Origin: an uncultured Clostridium sp.
GTDB lineage: Bacteria; Bacillota; Clostridia; Clostridiales; Clostridiaceae
Assembly (NCBI GenBank): GCA_902785295.1
Contig: CACZYK010000006.1
Coordinates: 1-64,000, forward strand
Length of the DNA stretch: 64,000 nt
Direction: 5' to 3'
The position numbers and the translations under genes are program-made. Below, piece after piece: positions 8,699 to 16,816 of this stretch. The first letter of the stretch is position 1; the number at the start of each line of letters is the position of its first letter. A model generated the notes under the pieces. It had not been told where the DNA came from and searched no databases. It was given only the letters and a program-made list of their open reading frames with translations.

Positions 8699-10228
8699 CT
8701 ATTTATTATAATTATCACCTAATATAATAATAATATCATACCCATTATATTTTTCTTTCTCTGGAATTTCAGTAGTTACTTTCATATCTCCTAATGTTTT
8801 TTTAATCATTTCACCATAACTTTCATTACTTGTCATTATTATACTCTTTCTTGTTAAATCTCCATTTCCTACTTCAACAGAGCTCCAACCATTTTTTTCT
8901 AAAAGACCTTTTGCCCTTCCTGCAAGACCTGTTCTATTAGTTCCATTCTCTACTAAAATTTTAACCTCTGGTTTTACTATGCTTTCCATATCAGCATCAT
9001 TGCCTCTTATTACTTCATATAACTCTATATTCTTGCTTTCATCAACAACTAAATAAGATACTCCTCCTATCATCTGAGATTCTCCCTGAAGAGTTAAAAT
9101 ATTTATCTTTGAACACATTATTTTTGATGCATACTTAAGCATAACATTTCCTGGCATATTTGTATAAATATTTTCTGCTACACAATTTAATATTTTATTA
9201 ACTTTAAATATAGTGGATGGTCTCTTTAGCTTAGATATAACCCTCTTTATAAACTTATGTTGATTTTCTATTCTTCCTAAATCTCCTGTGGCAAGTCCTG
9301 TACCATCATTGTTTTTTCTCCATCTAAAAAACTCCTCAGCTTTTTTTCCATCTAATAATACAGTTGTTCCTCCCTTAAAATTTATGTGAAGATTTTGTCC
9401 ATCATCATCATAAAACATATCCTGTTCTATTTTCATTTCAACTCCACCAATAGCATCTATGATGCCTCTAAAAGCTTCATAATCTATCTTTATAAGATAG
9501 TTAATTTCTACTGGGAGTAAATCTTCAACTACTGAAACTACCTTAGAATCTCCACCAATAGGATATGCTGAATTAATCTTATATCTATTTCCATATTCAT
9601 TAATTAATGTATCCCTTGGTATTGATACTATTGTTGTACTTTTATTTGATAGATTATAGCTTACAAGAAGCATGGTATCTGTTCTTTTTATAGATTCATT
9701 TTCTTGATTATCTATATCACCTATATCAAGACCTAAAACCAATATGTTTACTACATTATTTTTTTCTGGATCTATGGCTTCTATAGAGCAATTATTTTCA
9801 ATTTTAAAAAAGAATCCCATTAAGTTTAAAGCTATAAAAATAATAAATAGCCCTAAAATTCCACATATTCCAATTAATACTTTATTTTTTAAAGGAATTT
9901 TAGATTTTTTTCTTTTTTTCTCTTGATAAGACCTTGAACCTTTAATAGCTCTTGAACTTCTTAAATCTTCTGGATGTCTTCCTTTAGGACGTTCTCCATT
10001 TCTTACTATTTGAGGATTTCTAGCGCTTTTAGAAGAGGTTCTATTTCTTCTATTTTTATTTATATCTTCTCTTGTTTTTCTATGCTTTACTCTTCTTTCA
10101 TCATCATTATTAGAATCTCCTAGTGACTCTTCATATCTATCTCTTGCTTTTCTTCTCTTAATTGCTTCTATTTCTTCTGGTGTCCTTTTTCTTTTTTGTC
10201 TAGGCCTATTATTTCTTTTTTCATCCAT
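8699..10228 (-). CDS. LytR-CpsA-Psr (LCP) cell-wall glycopolymer ligase
   Basis: About 509 residues. A very basic cytoplasmic head of about 110 residues rich in Lys/Arg is followed by one membrane helix (about 115-140), the LCP domain (about 165-330) with K-R-T-D-T-M-L-L-V and V-S-I-P-R-D-T, and a C-terminal LytR_C-type domain (V-E-N-G-T-N-R-T-G-L-A-G). LCP enzymes transfer undecaprenyl-linked polymers such as teichoic acids to peptidoglycan. The second ATG (M-D-E-K-R) is preferred because the GGGG ribosome binding site touches the first. It follows yqeK by 21 bases and is probably in the same operon, as is common in Clostridia. Confidence 0.9.
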   Translation of the reverse strand: MDEKRNNRPRQKRKRTPEEIEAIKRRKARDRYEESLGDSNNDDERRVKHRKTREDINKNRRNRTSSKSARNPQIVRNGERPKGRHPEDLRSSRAIKGSRSYQEKKRKKSKIPLKNKVLIGICGILGLFIIFIALNLMGFFFKIENNCSIEAIDPEKNNVVNILVLGLDIGDIDNQENESIKRTDTMLLVSYNLSNKSTTIVSIPRDTLINEYGNRYKINSAYPIGGDSKVVSVVEDLLPVEINYLIKIDYEAFRGIIDAIGGVEMKIEQDMFYDDDGQNLHINFKGGTTVLLDGKKAEEFFRWRKNNDGTGLATGDLGRIENQHKFIKRVISKLKRPSTIFKVNKILNCVAENIYTNMPGNVMLKYASKIMCSKINILTLQGESQMIGGVSYLVVDESKNIELYEVIRGNDADMESIVKPEVKILVENGTNRTGLAGRAKGLLEKNGWSSVEVGNGDLTRKSIIMTSNESYGEMIKKTLGDMKVTTEIPEKEKYNGYDIIIILGDNYNK

Positions 10229-10249
10229 CCAATCCATCCCCTTTAAATA

Positions 10250-10810
10250 TTAATCTATTAAAGAGTTTCTTGCTTTTATTGTATTTAAATCAATTAAATT
10301 CCCCTTCTTAATTAAAAAATTAATTGTTTGATTTATGCCCATAAGCACACCTTTGTTTAGATTTTCTAGTGTAACCTTTCTAAGCTCATTAACTCCTTCA
10401 AAATCTCTTGAAGGTTCAATCATGTCTGCAATATAAATTATTTTTTCTAGCTTAGTCATATTTTCTTTTCCTGTAGTATGCCATCTTATAGCACCTAAAA
10501 TTTCTTCATCTTCTATTCCAAGCTCTTTTTTAGCTACTACAGGTCCTAATATACTATGCCATATACTTGGAGAATTTTTCTCATCTTCATTTAAAATTAT
10601 ATTGTTTTCTTCCATAATCTCTATCATTTTTGTTTTTGGTATATTTTTTGCAATATCATGACACAAAGCTGCCATTTCTGCTTTTTCTTCAGATACACCA
10701 TTTATTTTAGCTAACTTTTTTGCTTCCTGCACTACCCCTAAGGTATGTATAAATCTGTTTTCTTTTAGATTTTTCTTAATATATTCATAAGCTTCTTCTA
10801 AAGAACTCAT
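10250..10810 (-). CDS. yqeK: HD-domain bis(5'-nucleosyl)-tetraphosphatase YqeK
   Basis: 186 residues with the HD signature: H-T-L-G-V near residue 20, C-H-D-I-A-K near 50, W-H-S-I-L-G near 83 and I-R-W-H-T-T-G near 107. The YqeK family hydrolyses Ap4A symmetrically to two ADP, using metal bound by these His/Asp residues. The gene sits directly after nadD with a six-base gap, the conserved Firmicutes arrangement nadD-yqeK. Confidence 0.93.
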   Translation of the reverse strand: MSSLEEAYEYIKKNLKENRFIHTLGVVQEAKKLAKINGVSEEKAEMAALCHDIAKNIPKTKMIEIMEENNIILNEDEKNSPSIWHSILGPVVAKKELGIEDEEILGAIRWHTTGKENMTKLEKIIYIADMIEPSRDFEGVNELRKVTLENLNKGVLMGINQTINFLIKKGNLIDLNTIKARNSLID

Positions 10811-10816
10811 ATTTTA

Positions 10817-11416
10817 TCACTCCTTATATAGACCTTCCTTCTCTATCACATTTAATACACCTTTTGAAAGAAGATTATCTACTTTTTTTCCATCCCTTAT
10901 TTTTTCTCTTATCATTGTAGATGATATATTTTGGCTATTAACATGTATAAGTATTATTTTTTTATTATACTTTTCTTCAATTTTTTCCTTTTGAGCTTCA
11001 AGTTTTTCTTCATCATAGCCTGGTCTTGTAAAAACTACAAATTCACAAGCATCAAAAATTCTTTTAACCTCATTCCACATTTCTAAACTCATTAAACAAT
11101 CTGCCCCTGTAATAAAAAACAACTTTCTATTTGGAGCCTTAAAATTCTCTACTGTTAGATATGTGTAGCTCATACCCTTTTTCTTAATTTCATAGTCTGA
11201 AACTTCAAAATAATCTATTCCCTTTATAGCTTCTTTTACCATTTTAAGCCTTATTGAAGCATCTGTAACCTTTTTATTTACTTTAAGTGGTTGATTTCCT
11301 GCTGGCATAAATAGAACCTTATCAAGATTTAATTGTTTTTTTGCTTCTTCTGCTATATATATGTGTGCTAAATGAATAGGGTCAAAGGTTCCACCCATTA
11401 TTCCTAGTCTTTCCAT
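10817..11416 (-). CDS. nadD: Nicotinate-nucleotide adenylyltransferase
   Basis: 199 residues with the nucleotidyltransferase motif G-G-T-F-D-P-I-H-L-A-H at the N-terminus and I-S-S-T-M-I-R-E-K-I near the C-terminus, both ATP-binding. NadD adenylates nicotinate mononucleotide in NAD synthesis. It begins two bases after the yhbY stop and is followed closely by yqeK. Complete and of normal length. Confidence 0.95.
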   Translation of the reverse strand: MERLGIMGGTFDPIHLAHIYIAEEAKKQLNLDKVLFMPAGNQPLKVNKKVTDASIRLKMVKEAIKGIDYFEVSDYEIKKKGMSYTYLTVENFKAPNRKLFFITGADCLMSLEMWNEVKRIFDACEFVVFTRPGYDEEKLEAQKEKIEEKYNKKIILIHVNSQNISSTMIREKIRDGKKVDNLLSKGVLNVIEKEGLYKE

Positions 11417-11418
11417 GA

Positions 11419-11715
11419 TTATTTGCTAGGTATCTCTATTTTAGGGTTTTTCTTAGATTGCTTATATAAAACAATCTTACTTCCTATTGCTTGAATTCCT
11501 TCTGCACCAACTTTACTACATATATAATCTGATGCTTCTCTTGTTTCAAGTCCACTATTTTCTAATACCTTTATTTTTATTAATTCTCTTTTTTCTAATG
11601 CTTCTTCAACCTGTTTTAAAAATGTTTCTTCTATTCCATTTTTACCAATTTGAAATATTGGTGATAAATCATTAGCTAGTCTTCTTAAATATGCTCTTTC
11701 TTTTCCTGTTAGCAT
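11419..11715 (-). CDS. yhbY: CRM-domain RNA-binding protein YhbY
   Basis: 98 residues covering a single CRM domain: M-L-T-G-K-E-R-A-Y-L-R-R-L-A, then the I-G-K-N-G motif and an I-K-V-L-E-N-S strand. YhbY binds pre-50S ribosomal particles and 23S rRNA. The ATG at 11715 is chosen because AGGAG lies seven bases before it; the longer frame's GTG overlaps that site. It sits between obgE and nadD, the usual Gram-positive order. Confidence 0.92.
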   Translation of the reverse strand: MLTGKERAYLRRLANDLSPIFQIGKNGIEETFLKQVEEALEKRELIKIKVLENSGLETREASDYICSKVGAEGIQAIGSKIVLYKQSKKNPKIEIPSK

Positions 11716-11726
11716 TTTATTCACTC

Positions 11727-13002
11727 CTATAATACATATTCAAATTCAAAATCATTAAGTCTTACCATGTCGCCATCTTCAATGCCCATTTCTCTAAGTT
11801 CACTTAATACTCCCTTATTATTTAATACTTTATGGAAATATCTTAAAGAATCTGCATCATTTACATTGACAGCACTTAATAATCTATCCACAAATAAACC
11901 TTCTACAATATAAGTATTTGTACCCTCTTCATTTGGTTCAATTCTAATTTCATAAGTAAATTTCTTATCTTCTGGAATATATCTTTCTTCATCAGAAATA
12001 ACAAGGTCTGTTACTGGAATGTCTTGAAGCATTCTTGCAGCTTCTTTTATTACAACATCTACATTATCTCTTGTTGCAGCTGACATTTTATATACCTTAT
12101 CAAAACCTAGTTCATTTACCTTTTTCTTGAAATCTTCAAATACTTGTTCATCATAAAGCATATCACACTTATTAGCTACAACTATTTGTGGCCTATCCCA
12201 TAGCTTTATAGAATATTTTTTAAGTTCTTCATTTATTGTGACAAAATCTTCAAAAGGGTCTCTTCCTTCTATTCCTGATATATCAACAATATGAATTAAA
12301 AGTCTTGTTCTTTCAACATGTCTTAAAAATTGAATCCCTAAACCTACGCCTTCTGCTGCTCCTTCAATTATTCCTGGAATATCTGCCATTACAAAAGCTG
12401 GAGCTCCTTCTGGTTTAACAACTCCTAAGTTTGGTCTTATTGTTGTAAAGTGATAATTTGCTATCTTTGGCTTAGCTGCTGTTGTCATTGATAAAAATGT
12501 TGACTTTCCTACATTAGGGAAACCTAATAATCCAACATCTGCAAGAAGCTTTAATTCTAAAATAACAAACATTTCTTCTCCAGGCATTCCTGGCTCAGCA
12601 AAATGAGGTGCTTGCCTTGTTGGAGTGGCAAATTTAGCATTTCCTTTTCCACCTTTTCCACCTTTTAAGAATTTAAATTCTTCATCTTTATGAGAAAGGT
12701 CTGCAATAATTTTATTTGTTGAAGCTTCTCTAATGATTGTACCTAATGGCACATTTATAACAAGGTCTTCTCCATCTTTTCCATAACATTTTGATGTTCC
12801 ACCATTTACTCCATCTTCTGCCACATATTTTTTCTTATATTTGAAATCAAGAAGAGTTGTCATTCCTGTATCTACCTTAAATACAATGCTTCCACCTCTT
12901 CCTCCATCTCCACCATCTGGTCCTCCAAGAGGTACATATTTTTCTCTTCTAAAGGAAACTGCTCCCAGACTTTATAAAAATTCTAGCCTTATCTATAAAC
13001 AT
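11727..13002 (-). pseudogene. obgE: GTPase ObgE, disrupted by a short out-of-frame deletion near the start
   Basis: Obg is a ribosome-assembly GTPase and normally essential. The ATG at 13002 starts the expected M-F-I-D-K-A-R-I-F but the frame ends after 17 codons (K-S-G-S-S-F-L-stop). One frame over, the sequence resumes at A-V-S-F-R-R-E-K-Y (about 12965) and continues intact through the glycine-rich Obg fold, the G domain ([22 protein letters not shown]) and the C-terminal OCT domain. The missing piece is N-G-G-D-G of the usual S-G-N-G-G-D-G; restoring 14 bases gives a normal protein of about 429 residues. An internal ATG (12863) would give a protein without its first 45 or so residues. Either an assembly error or a real lesion. 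Confidence 0.9.
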
Positions 13003-13196
13003 TTCTTCACCTTCTCTTTTACAAAAACTCTTTTCTTTATAGTATTACCTAATTTGTGTATATTTATTATATCATCTATCAAAAATATATTATTTAAGAT
13101 TTTATTAATATTGACTTACATATTTATACACCTAAACTGTTTAAAGATTTAAAAAAGCACCCTTAAAACTTAAGGATGCTTCATTATAAGAATAAA
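13003..13196 (-). other. obgE upstream region
   Basis: A 194-base gap between rpmA and obgE. It has the rpmA terminator at 13151-13182, an AT-rich tract suited to an obgE promoter, and the obgE ribosome binding site (GAAGGTG). No further element was recognised. Confidence 0.5.
13151..13182 (-). terminator. Intrinsic terminator after rpmA
   Basis: The minus strand reads GAAGCATCCTTAA, a loop, and TTAAGGGTGCTTTTTT, a hairpin with a six-T tail, 15 bases after the rpmA stop. It separates rplU-prp-rpmA from obgE. Confidence 0.85.
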
Positions 13197-13468
13197 TTAT
13201 TCAGCTATTTCTTCAACGTCTACTGGGTAAACACTTGCTTTTTTCTTATCCTTACCTACTCTTTCAAACTTAACAACTCCGTACCTTTTCCAACATTTTC
13301 ACCTGGGTGAATCTTAGTTCCTCTTTGTCTAACTATGATATTTCCAGCTAAAACAAATTGTCCATCAGCAGATTTAACACCAAGTCTCTTTGATTCAGAG
13401 TCTCTTCCGTTCTTAGAAGAACCAACCCCTTTCTTATGAGCGAATAATTGAAGGTTCATTAATAACAT
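13197..13468 (-). pseudogene. rpmA: Ribosomal protein L27, disrupted by a short out-of-frame deletion
   Basis: The frame begins [13 protein letters not shown] with the N-terminal extension of Firmicutes L27, which is cut after L-Q-L-F by the Prp protease encoded just upstream. After H-P-G-E-N-V-G-K-G the frame runs out ([12 protein letters not shown], residue 70). One frame over, the usual C-terminus resumes at G-V-V-K-F-E-R-V-G and runs to E-E-I-A-E-stop at 13197. The conserved G-D-D-T-L-F-A-K segment is missing. Restoring 28 bases gives 99 residues, the normal size. L27 lines the peptidyl-transferase region and its loss is very costly, so sequence error must be considered first. Confidence 0.92.
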
Positions 13469-13471
13469 GGT

Positions 13472-13843
13472 CTACACCTCCTCTTTTAATAAAGTTATAT
13501 ATTCTTTACGTTTTTTAATCCCAAACATTTCATCTAAGCTTAAAATTACACTTTCTAAGCTTTTCTCAAAAGTTTTTAAGATAACTTGAGCTTTCTCTAT
13601 TTCTTCACTCGTAAAACCATCAAGATTTAGAGAAAGATATCCATCTGAAATTTCATAATTTACATTAAGCTTTAAAACTTCATCTAAACCAATTATAGCA
13701 CTTTGAGATAAAACTGATACAGAATTACATACCATATCATAAGCCTCTCCTGCTATTATAGCCTCTCTATTAATAAGAGCATGGCTGTTTATTTCATAGG
13801 ATAAAATATTTCCTTGATTAGATCTAATTTTAACTTCTATCAT
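13472..13843 (-). CDS. prp: Ribosomal-processing cysteine protease Prp
   Basis: 123 residues; Prp family (formerly YsxB/DUF464). The catalytic pair is visible as His21 in S-H-A and Cys39 in D-M-V-C-N-S-V-S-V-L. The His-Cys spacing is 18 residues, a few more than the 12 of the characterised S. aureus enzyme, so the loop that covers the active site is longer. Prp removes the N-terminal extension of L27, and the L27 start next door carries the matching cleavage motif. It lies between rplU and rpmA, the invariant Firmicutes order. Confidence 0.93.
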   Translation of the reverse strand: MIEVKIRSNQGNILSYEINSHALINREAIIAGEAYDMVCNSVSVLSQSAIIGLDEVLKLNVNYEISDGYLSLNLDGFTSEEIEKAQVILKTFEKSLESVILSLDEMFGIKKRKEYITLLKEEV

Positions 13844-13848
13844 AAGAA

Positions 13849-14157
13849 TTAAGCTTCGATCTTTTCGATTTGAATCTTAGTATAAGGTTGTCTATGACCA
13901 TTCTTTCTTCTATAGTCCTTCTTTCTCTTATACTTGAAAACTATAACCTTCTTAGCCTTTCCTTGAGCTACAACTTTAGCTGTAACCTTAGCTCCTTCAA
14001 CTACTGGAGTTCCAACTTTTAAAGTTTCTCCTCCAACTGCTAAAACTTCTGTTAATTCAACTGTTGAATCAACTTCAGCATCTAGCTTTTCAACGAAAAG
14101 AACGTCTCCTTCTTGAACTCTGTATTGTTTTCCACCTGTCTTAACTACTGCGTACAT
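13849..14157 (-). CDS. rplU: 50S ribosomal protein L21
   Basis: 102 residues from [12 protein letters not shown] to K-I-Q-I-E-K-I-E-A, with the conserved H-R-Q-P-Y-T segment at the C-terminus. L21 binds 23S rRNA domain I in the large subunit. The ATG at 14157 follows a perfect GAGGAGGTG site; the upstream frame extension is part of the leader RNA. First gene of rplU-prp-rpmA. Confidence 0.96.
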   Translation of the reverse strand: MYAVVKTGGKQYRVQEGDVLFVEKLDAEVDSTVELTEVLAVGGETLKVGTPVVEGAKVTAKVVAQGKAKKVIVFKYKRKKDYRRKNGHRQPYTKIQIEKIEA

Positions 14158-14160
14158 TAT

Positions 14161-14255
14161 TAAAAACACCTCCTCATAACGGTCTCGCCACTATTGGTAC
14201 AAATCTCTAAAATTTGTTTTATAAAAAAACCATTCCGTGAGCGGTTTACCAAAGT
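14161..14255 (-). ncRNA. L21 leader (rplU autoregulatory mRNA element)
   Basis: From the predicted transcription start the leader reads GGTAAACCGCTCACGG, a variable arm, then GGCGAGACCG and the GAGGAGGTG ribosome binding site. This order (GGTAAACCGC early, GGCGAGACCG before the Shine-Dalgarno) matches the Firmicutes L21 leader, thought to let L21 repress its own operon. Assignment is by motif recall, not by covariance scoring. Confidence 0.7.
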
Positions 14256-14284
14256 ATTGTATCATGTTTTAATATTATTGTAAA
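14256..14284 (-). promoter_or_regulatory. rplU promoter
   Basis: TTTACA (14279-14284), a 17-base spacer and TACAAT (14256-14261) on the minus strand; transcription would start just before the L21 leader. Confidence 0.75.
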
Positions 14285-14302
14285 GAAAATTTTTAATTAA
14301 AA

Positions 14303-15424
14303 CTAATCTAATTCAACCTTTCCATCTCTTATCTTTACCTTATACCCATTAAGAGCTCCTATGCTTTTAGCATTATAAAGATACCAATATTTTTCATCAA
14401 ATTTAACATAAATATATTCTGTCTCTTCACCTACCATACTCACTCCACCTTTTCCTCCAGAATACAATTCTGTTCCTATAGGAAATCCATTTGATTGATT
14501 ATAAGTTAGTGGTTTAATAAATAATGGTACCTTACTTTGTACTTTTCCTAAATATGCTCCAACTTCTTCTGAGGTTTCCCCTGTTATTATATATAAGTTT
14601 TCATTATACTTAATATAAATATATCCATCTGAACTATTTATATATAGAAATAAAGATATTACTACTATTAAAATACAACCAACAATTTTCCAAGACCTTC
14701 TATTTTTCTTTATTTTCTCTTCTGATTCTGTTAGGTCTTTTGAAATAAAAAATTCTAACATCATAAGAATTATTGATAAGATAATAAATATTACTGGTTC
14801 TATAATATAGTTATTTCCAATTAAACCTCCAATAGCAAATCTTATAGAATCAAATGATATAAAAGCAAAAAGTATAATAATTGATACAGTTGCTAATATC
14901 TTCTTTTTTTCTGCACTTAATTTAAAATAAATTGTTGAGAAACATAAACATAACAAATATACAAACAAACATAAGCCAAATTTAAATAAATAATCCATAA
15001 ACACATTGGTAACCTTTGGTAAATACAATCCTTTTTCATATACTTTTTCAAAAAGAGTATGATTATAACCCATCTTAGGAAATAAATGATGTATTTGATT
15101 TAATGTAAATTTTAATATTAAATCTACACTTGACATAATAATTGAAATAAAAACTCCACTTTTTATAGTTCCTTCTATAAAATTTTTTCTTGATATATTA
15201 TTACCTTGAGAAAAATTAAAAGCTGGCTTTAATATTGTCAATGCTATAATTCCAATAAAAACTACAGTGCTTAAATCTGTACCCCTTGTTATCCCCCCAT
15301 CAAATACTTCAAAAAAGCAACTTAAAATTTTAATTGATATTATTATAAAAAAATATACACAATAAAAAATTATCATAGGTTTTAAAATTTTATTAAGTTC
15401 ATATTTGCAAATCTTTTTATCCAT
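14303..15424 (-). CDS. ABC transporter permease-like membrane protein
   Basis: 373 residues starting M-D-K-K-I-C-K-Y-E-L-N-K-I, with about seven membrane helices in the first 260 residues and a C-terminal extracytoplasmic region (about 270-373) rich in Tyr/Gly. It has no ATP-binding motifs. It begins directly after the ATPase gene, so it is the membrane partner of that ABC protein. GntR-ATPase-permease sets of this kind (YtrA/B type) usually respond to cell-wall-active antibiotics or host peptides and are self-repressed. The substrate is unknown. Confidence 0.72.
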   Translation of the reverse strand: MDKKICKYELNKILKPMIIFYCVYFFIIISIKILSCFFEVFDGGITRGTDLSTVVFIGIIALTILKPAFNFSQGNNISRKNFIEGTIKSGVFISIIMSSVDLILKFTLNQIHHLFPKMGYNHTLFEKVYEKGLYLPKVTNVFMDYLFKFGLCLFVYLLCLCFSTIYFKLSAEKKKILATVSIIILFAFISFDSIRFAIGGLIGNNYIIEPVIFIILSIILMMLEFFISKDLTESEEKIKKNRRSWKIVGCILIVVISLFLYINSSDGYIYIKYNENLYIITGETSEEVGAYLGKVQSKVPLFIKPLTYNQSNGFPIGTELYSGGKGGVSMVGEETEYIYVKFDEKYWYLYNAKSIGALNGYKVKIRDGKVELD

Positions 15425-16300
15425 TTATCTTTCCTCCTTTTTAGTTAAACTAATAAATAATTTTTGAAGCTCTACTTTCTCTAATTTGAGTCCTAATGTT
15501 TTTATTTTTAATAAATTCTTTTCGCCCCAAATTATTACTTTCTTGAATGATGCCATTTCTTCAATAGAAACTATATCTTCTTTTTTTACACATTCTTTTA
15601 AATACTCCTCAACAACATTACTCTTTCCAGATATTAAATATGTTGATGATAATATTTCTTCTATTTCTCCACTTTTAATAACTTGTCCATCTTTTAAAAT
15701 AATAACTTCTTCAATAATATTAGTTACTTCTTCTATTAAATGAGTTGATATTATAATCGTTTTCTCTGTCTTTTCATAAATCTTTAAAAGCTCTTTATAA
15801 AATAACTCCCTATGATTTGCATCAAGCCCAAGAACAGGTTCATCGAAGCATAATATCTCTGCCCCTGAAGAAAATGCAAGTATTATTTTTAAAATGGAGC
15901 TATATCCTGTAGATAATTCTTTAATTTTTTTATTTATATCCAAGTTAAATTCTTTACTTAAATGTAGTGCATAATCCATATCAAAATTTTTATAAAATTC
16001 TTTTGTCCATTTAAATATTTTTGATATTTTCATATCCTCTTCAAAATAAGTTTTCTCTTCCATTAAATAAATTTTTGAAAGAACCTCTTGATTTTCATAT
16101 GAATTTTCACCATCTATAAAAATTTCTCCACTAGTTAATATCTCTCTATTATTTATTAATCTTAAAAGAGTTGTTTTTCCTACTCCATTTCTTCCAAGCA
16201 ACCCATATATCTTTCCACTATTAATTTTTAAGAAAATATCTTTTATAACCTTCTTATCTCCAAAGCTTTTACATACATTTCTAAGCTCTATGCTACTCAT
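15425..16300 (-). CDS. ABC transporter ATP-binding protein (YtrB type)
   Basis: 291 residues with Walker A G-R-N-G-V-G-K-T-T, the Q-loop region, a signature reading L-S-T-G-Y (instead of LSGGQ, as common in the YtrB/GntR-linked subgroup), Walker B I-L-C-F-D-E-P-V-L-G-L-D and the switch His in I-I-S-T-H. The gene overlaps the end of gntR by 8 bases and abuts the permease gene, so all three are one operon. It powers export or detoxification of an unknown substrate. Confidence 0.88.
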   Translation of the reverse strand: MSSIELRNVCKSFGDKKVIKDIFLKINSGKIYGLLGRNGVGKTTLLRLINNREILTSGEIFIDGENSYENQEVLSKIYLMEEKTYFEEDMKISKIFKWTKEFYKNFDMDYALHLSKEFNLDINKKIKELSTGYSSILKIILAFSSGAEILCFDEPVLGLDANHRELFYKELLKIYEKTEKTIIISTHLIEEVTNIIEEVIILKDGQVIKSGEIEEILSSTYLISGKSNVVEEYLKECVKKEDIVSIEEMASFKKVIIWGEKNLLKIKTLGLKLEKVELQKLFISLTKKEER

Positions 16301-16658
16301 CTTTTTTCCCCCTTTTTATCATATTTATTACTTCTTCTGTTGATATGCCTAGTTTTTCTGCTTCCTCAATTAAATTGACAATATAGTTATTATAAAATTC
16401 ATTTTTCCTTCTTATTTTCAGCATATTCCTTGCTCCCTTTACAACAAACATTCCTAACCCTCTTTTTTTATAAATAATTCCTTCATTAACCAAAATATCA
16501 AATCCTTTTCTTATAGTAGCTGGATTAATTTTATAATTTATTGAAATCTCTGTTGTGGATGGAATTTGACTTTCTTCTTCATATATTTCATTTAAAATTC
16601 CATCTTCTATTGCATCTGCTATTTGAATATATATTGGTGTTTCATCATTAAAATTCAT
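16293..16658 (-). CDS. GntR-family (YtrA subfamily) repressor
   Basis: 121 residues: an N-terminal winged helix (P-I-Y-I-Q-I-A-D-A-I, then T-E-I-S-I-N-Y-K-I-N-P-A-T-I-R-K) and a short C-terminal helical dimerisation part, the size and layout of the YtrA subfamily. Such regulators bind palindromes in their own promoters. A perfect 11-base-arm palindrome overlaps the -10 box just upstream, so autoregulation of the operon is expected. The inducer is unknown. Confidence 0.88.
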   Translation of the reverse strand: MNFNDETPIYIQIADAIEDGILNEIYEEESQIPSTTEISINYKINPATIRKGFDILVNEGIIYKKRGLGMFVVKGARNMLKIRRKNEFYNNYIVNLIEEAEKLGISTEEVINMIKRGKKDE

Positions 16659-16678
16659 TTTTTCACCCCTTTGTTAAT

Positions 16679-16729
16679 TAGTTAGTTACTCATGTAACTA
16701 ACTATATATCGTTTAGTTATTTTTGTCAA
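16679..16729 (-). promoter_or_regulatory. gntR operon promoter with overlapping operator
   Basis: TTGACA (16724-16729), 17-base spacer, TATAGT (16701-16706). The operator TAGTTAGTTAC-4-GTAACTAACTA spans 16679-16704, with perfect 11-base arms, and overlaps the -10 hexamer and start site. A related half-site AATAACTAAAC lies in the spacer. Binding by the GntR product would block RNA polymerase directly. Confidence 0.85.
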
Positions 16730-16730
16730 G

Positions 16731-16807
16731 AAAAAAGTGGCAATTATTACTTTGCTTTTTCCGCCCTATGACTTTAATTCAATGCAAAATAATAATTGCC
16801 ACTTTTT
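16731..16807. repeat. 77-base hairpin repeat, copy A (also acts as terminator)
   Basis: Long arms AAAAAGTGGCAATTATTA and the complement, each flanked inward by TTTGC/GCAAA, enclose a loop of about 28 bases. The first 30 bases match another site at 26607 with two differences. The hairpin has T-runs on both ends and lies 9 bases after the stop of the methyltransferase gene, so it probably terminates that gene too. Confidence 0.7.
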
Positions 16808-16816
16808 ATAATTTTT

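Noticed and set aside
12841..13152. Plus-strand reading frame opposite the obgE start
   Set aside because: Antisense shadow of the glycine-rich obgE region (Pro-rich translation) extended by the deletion; no ribosome binding site.
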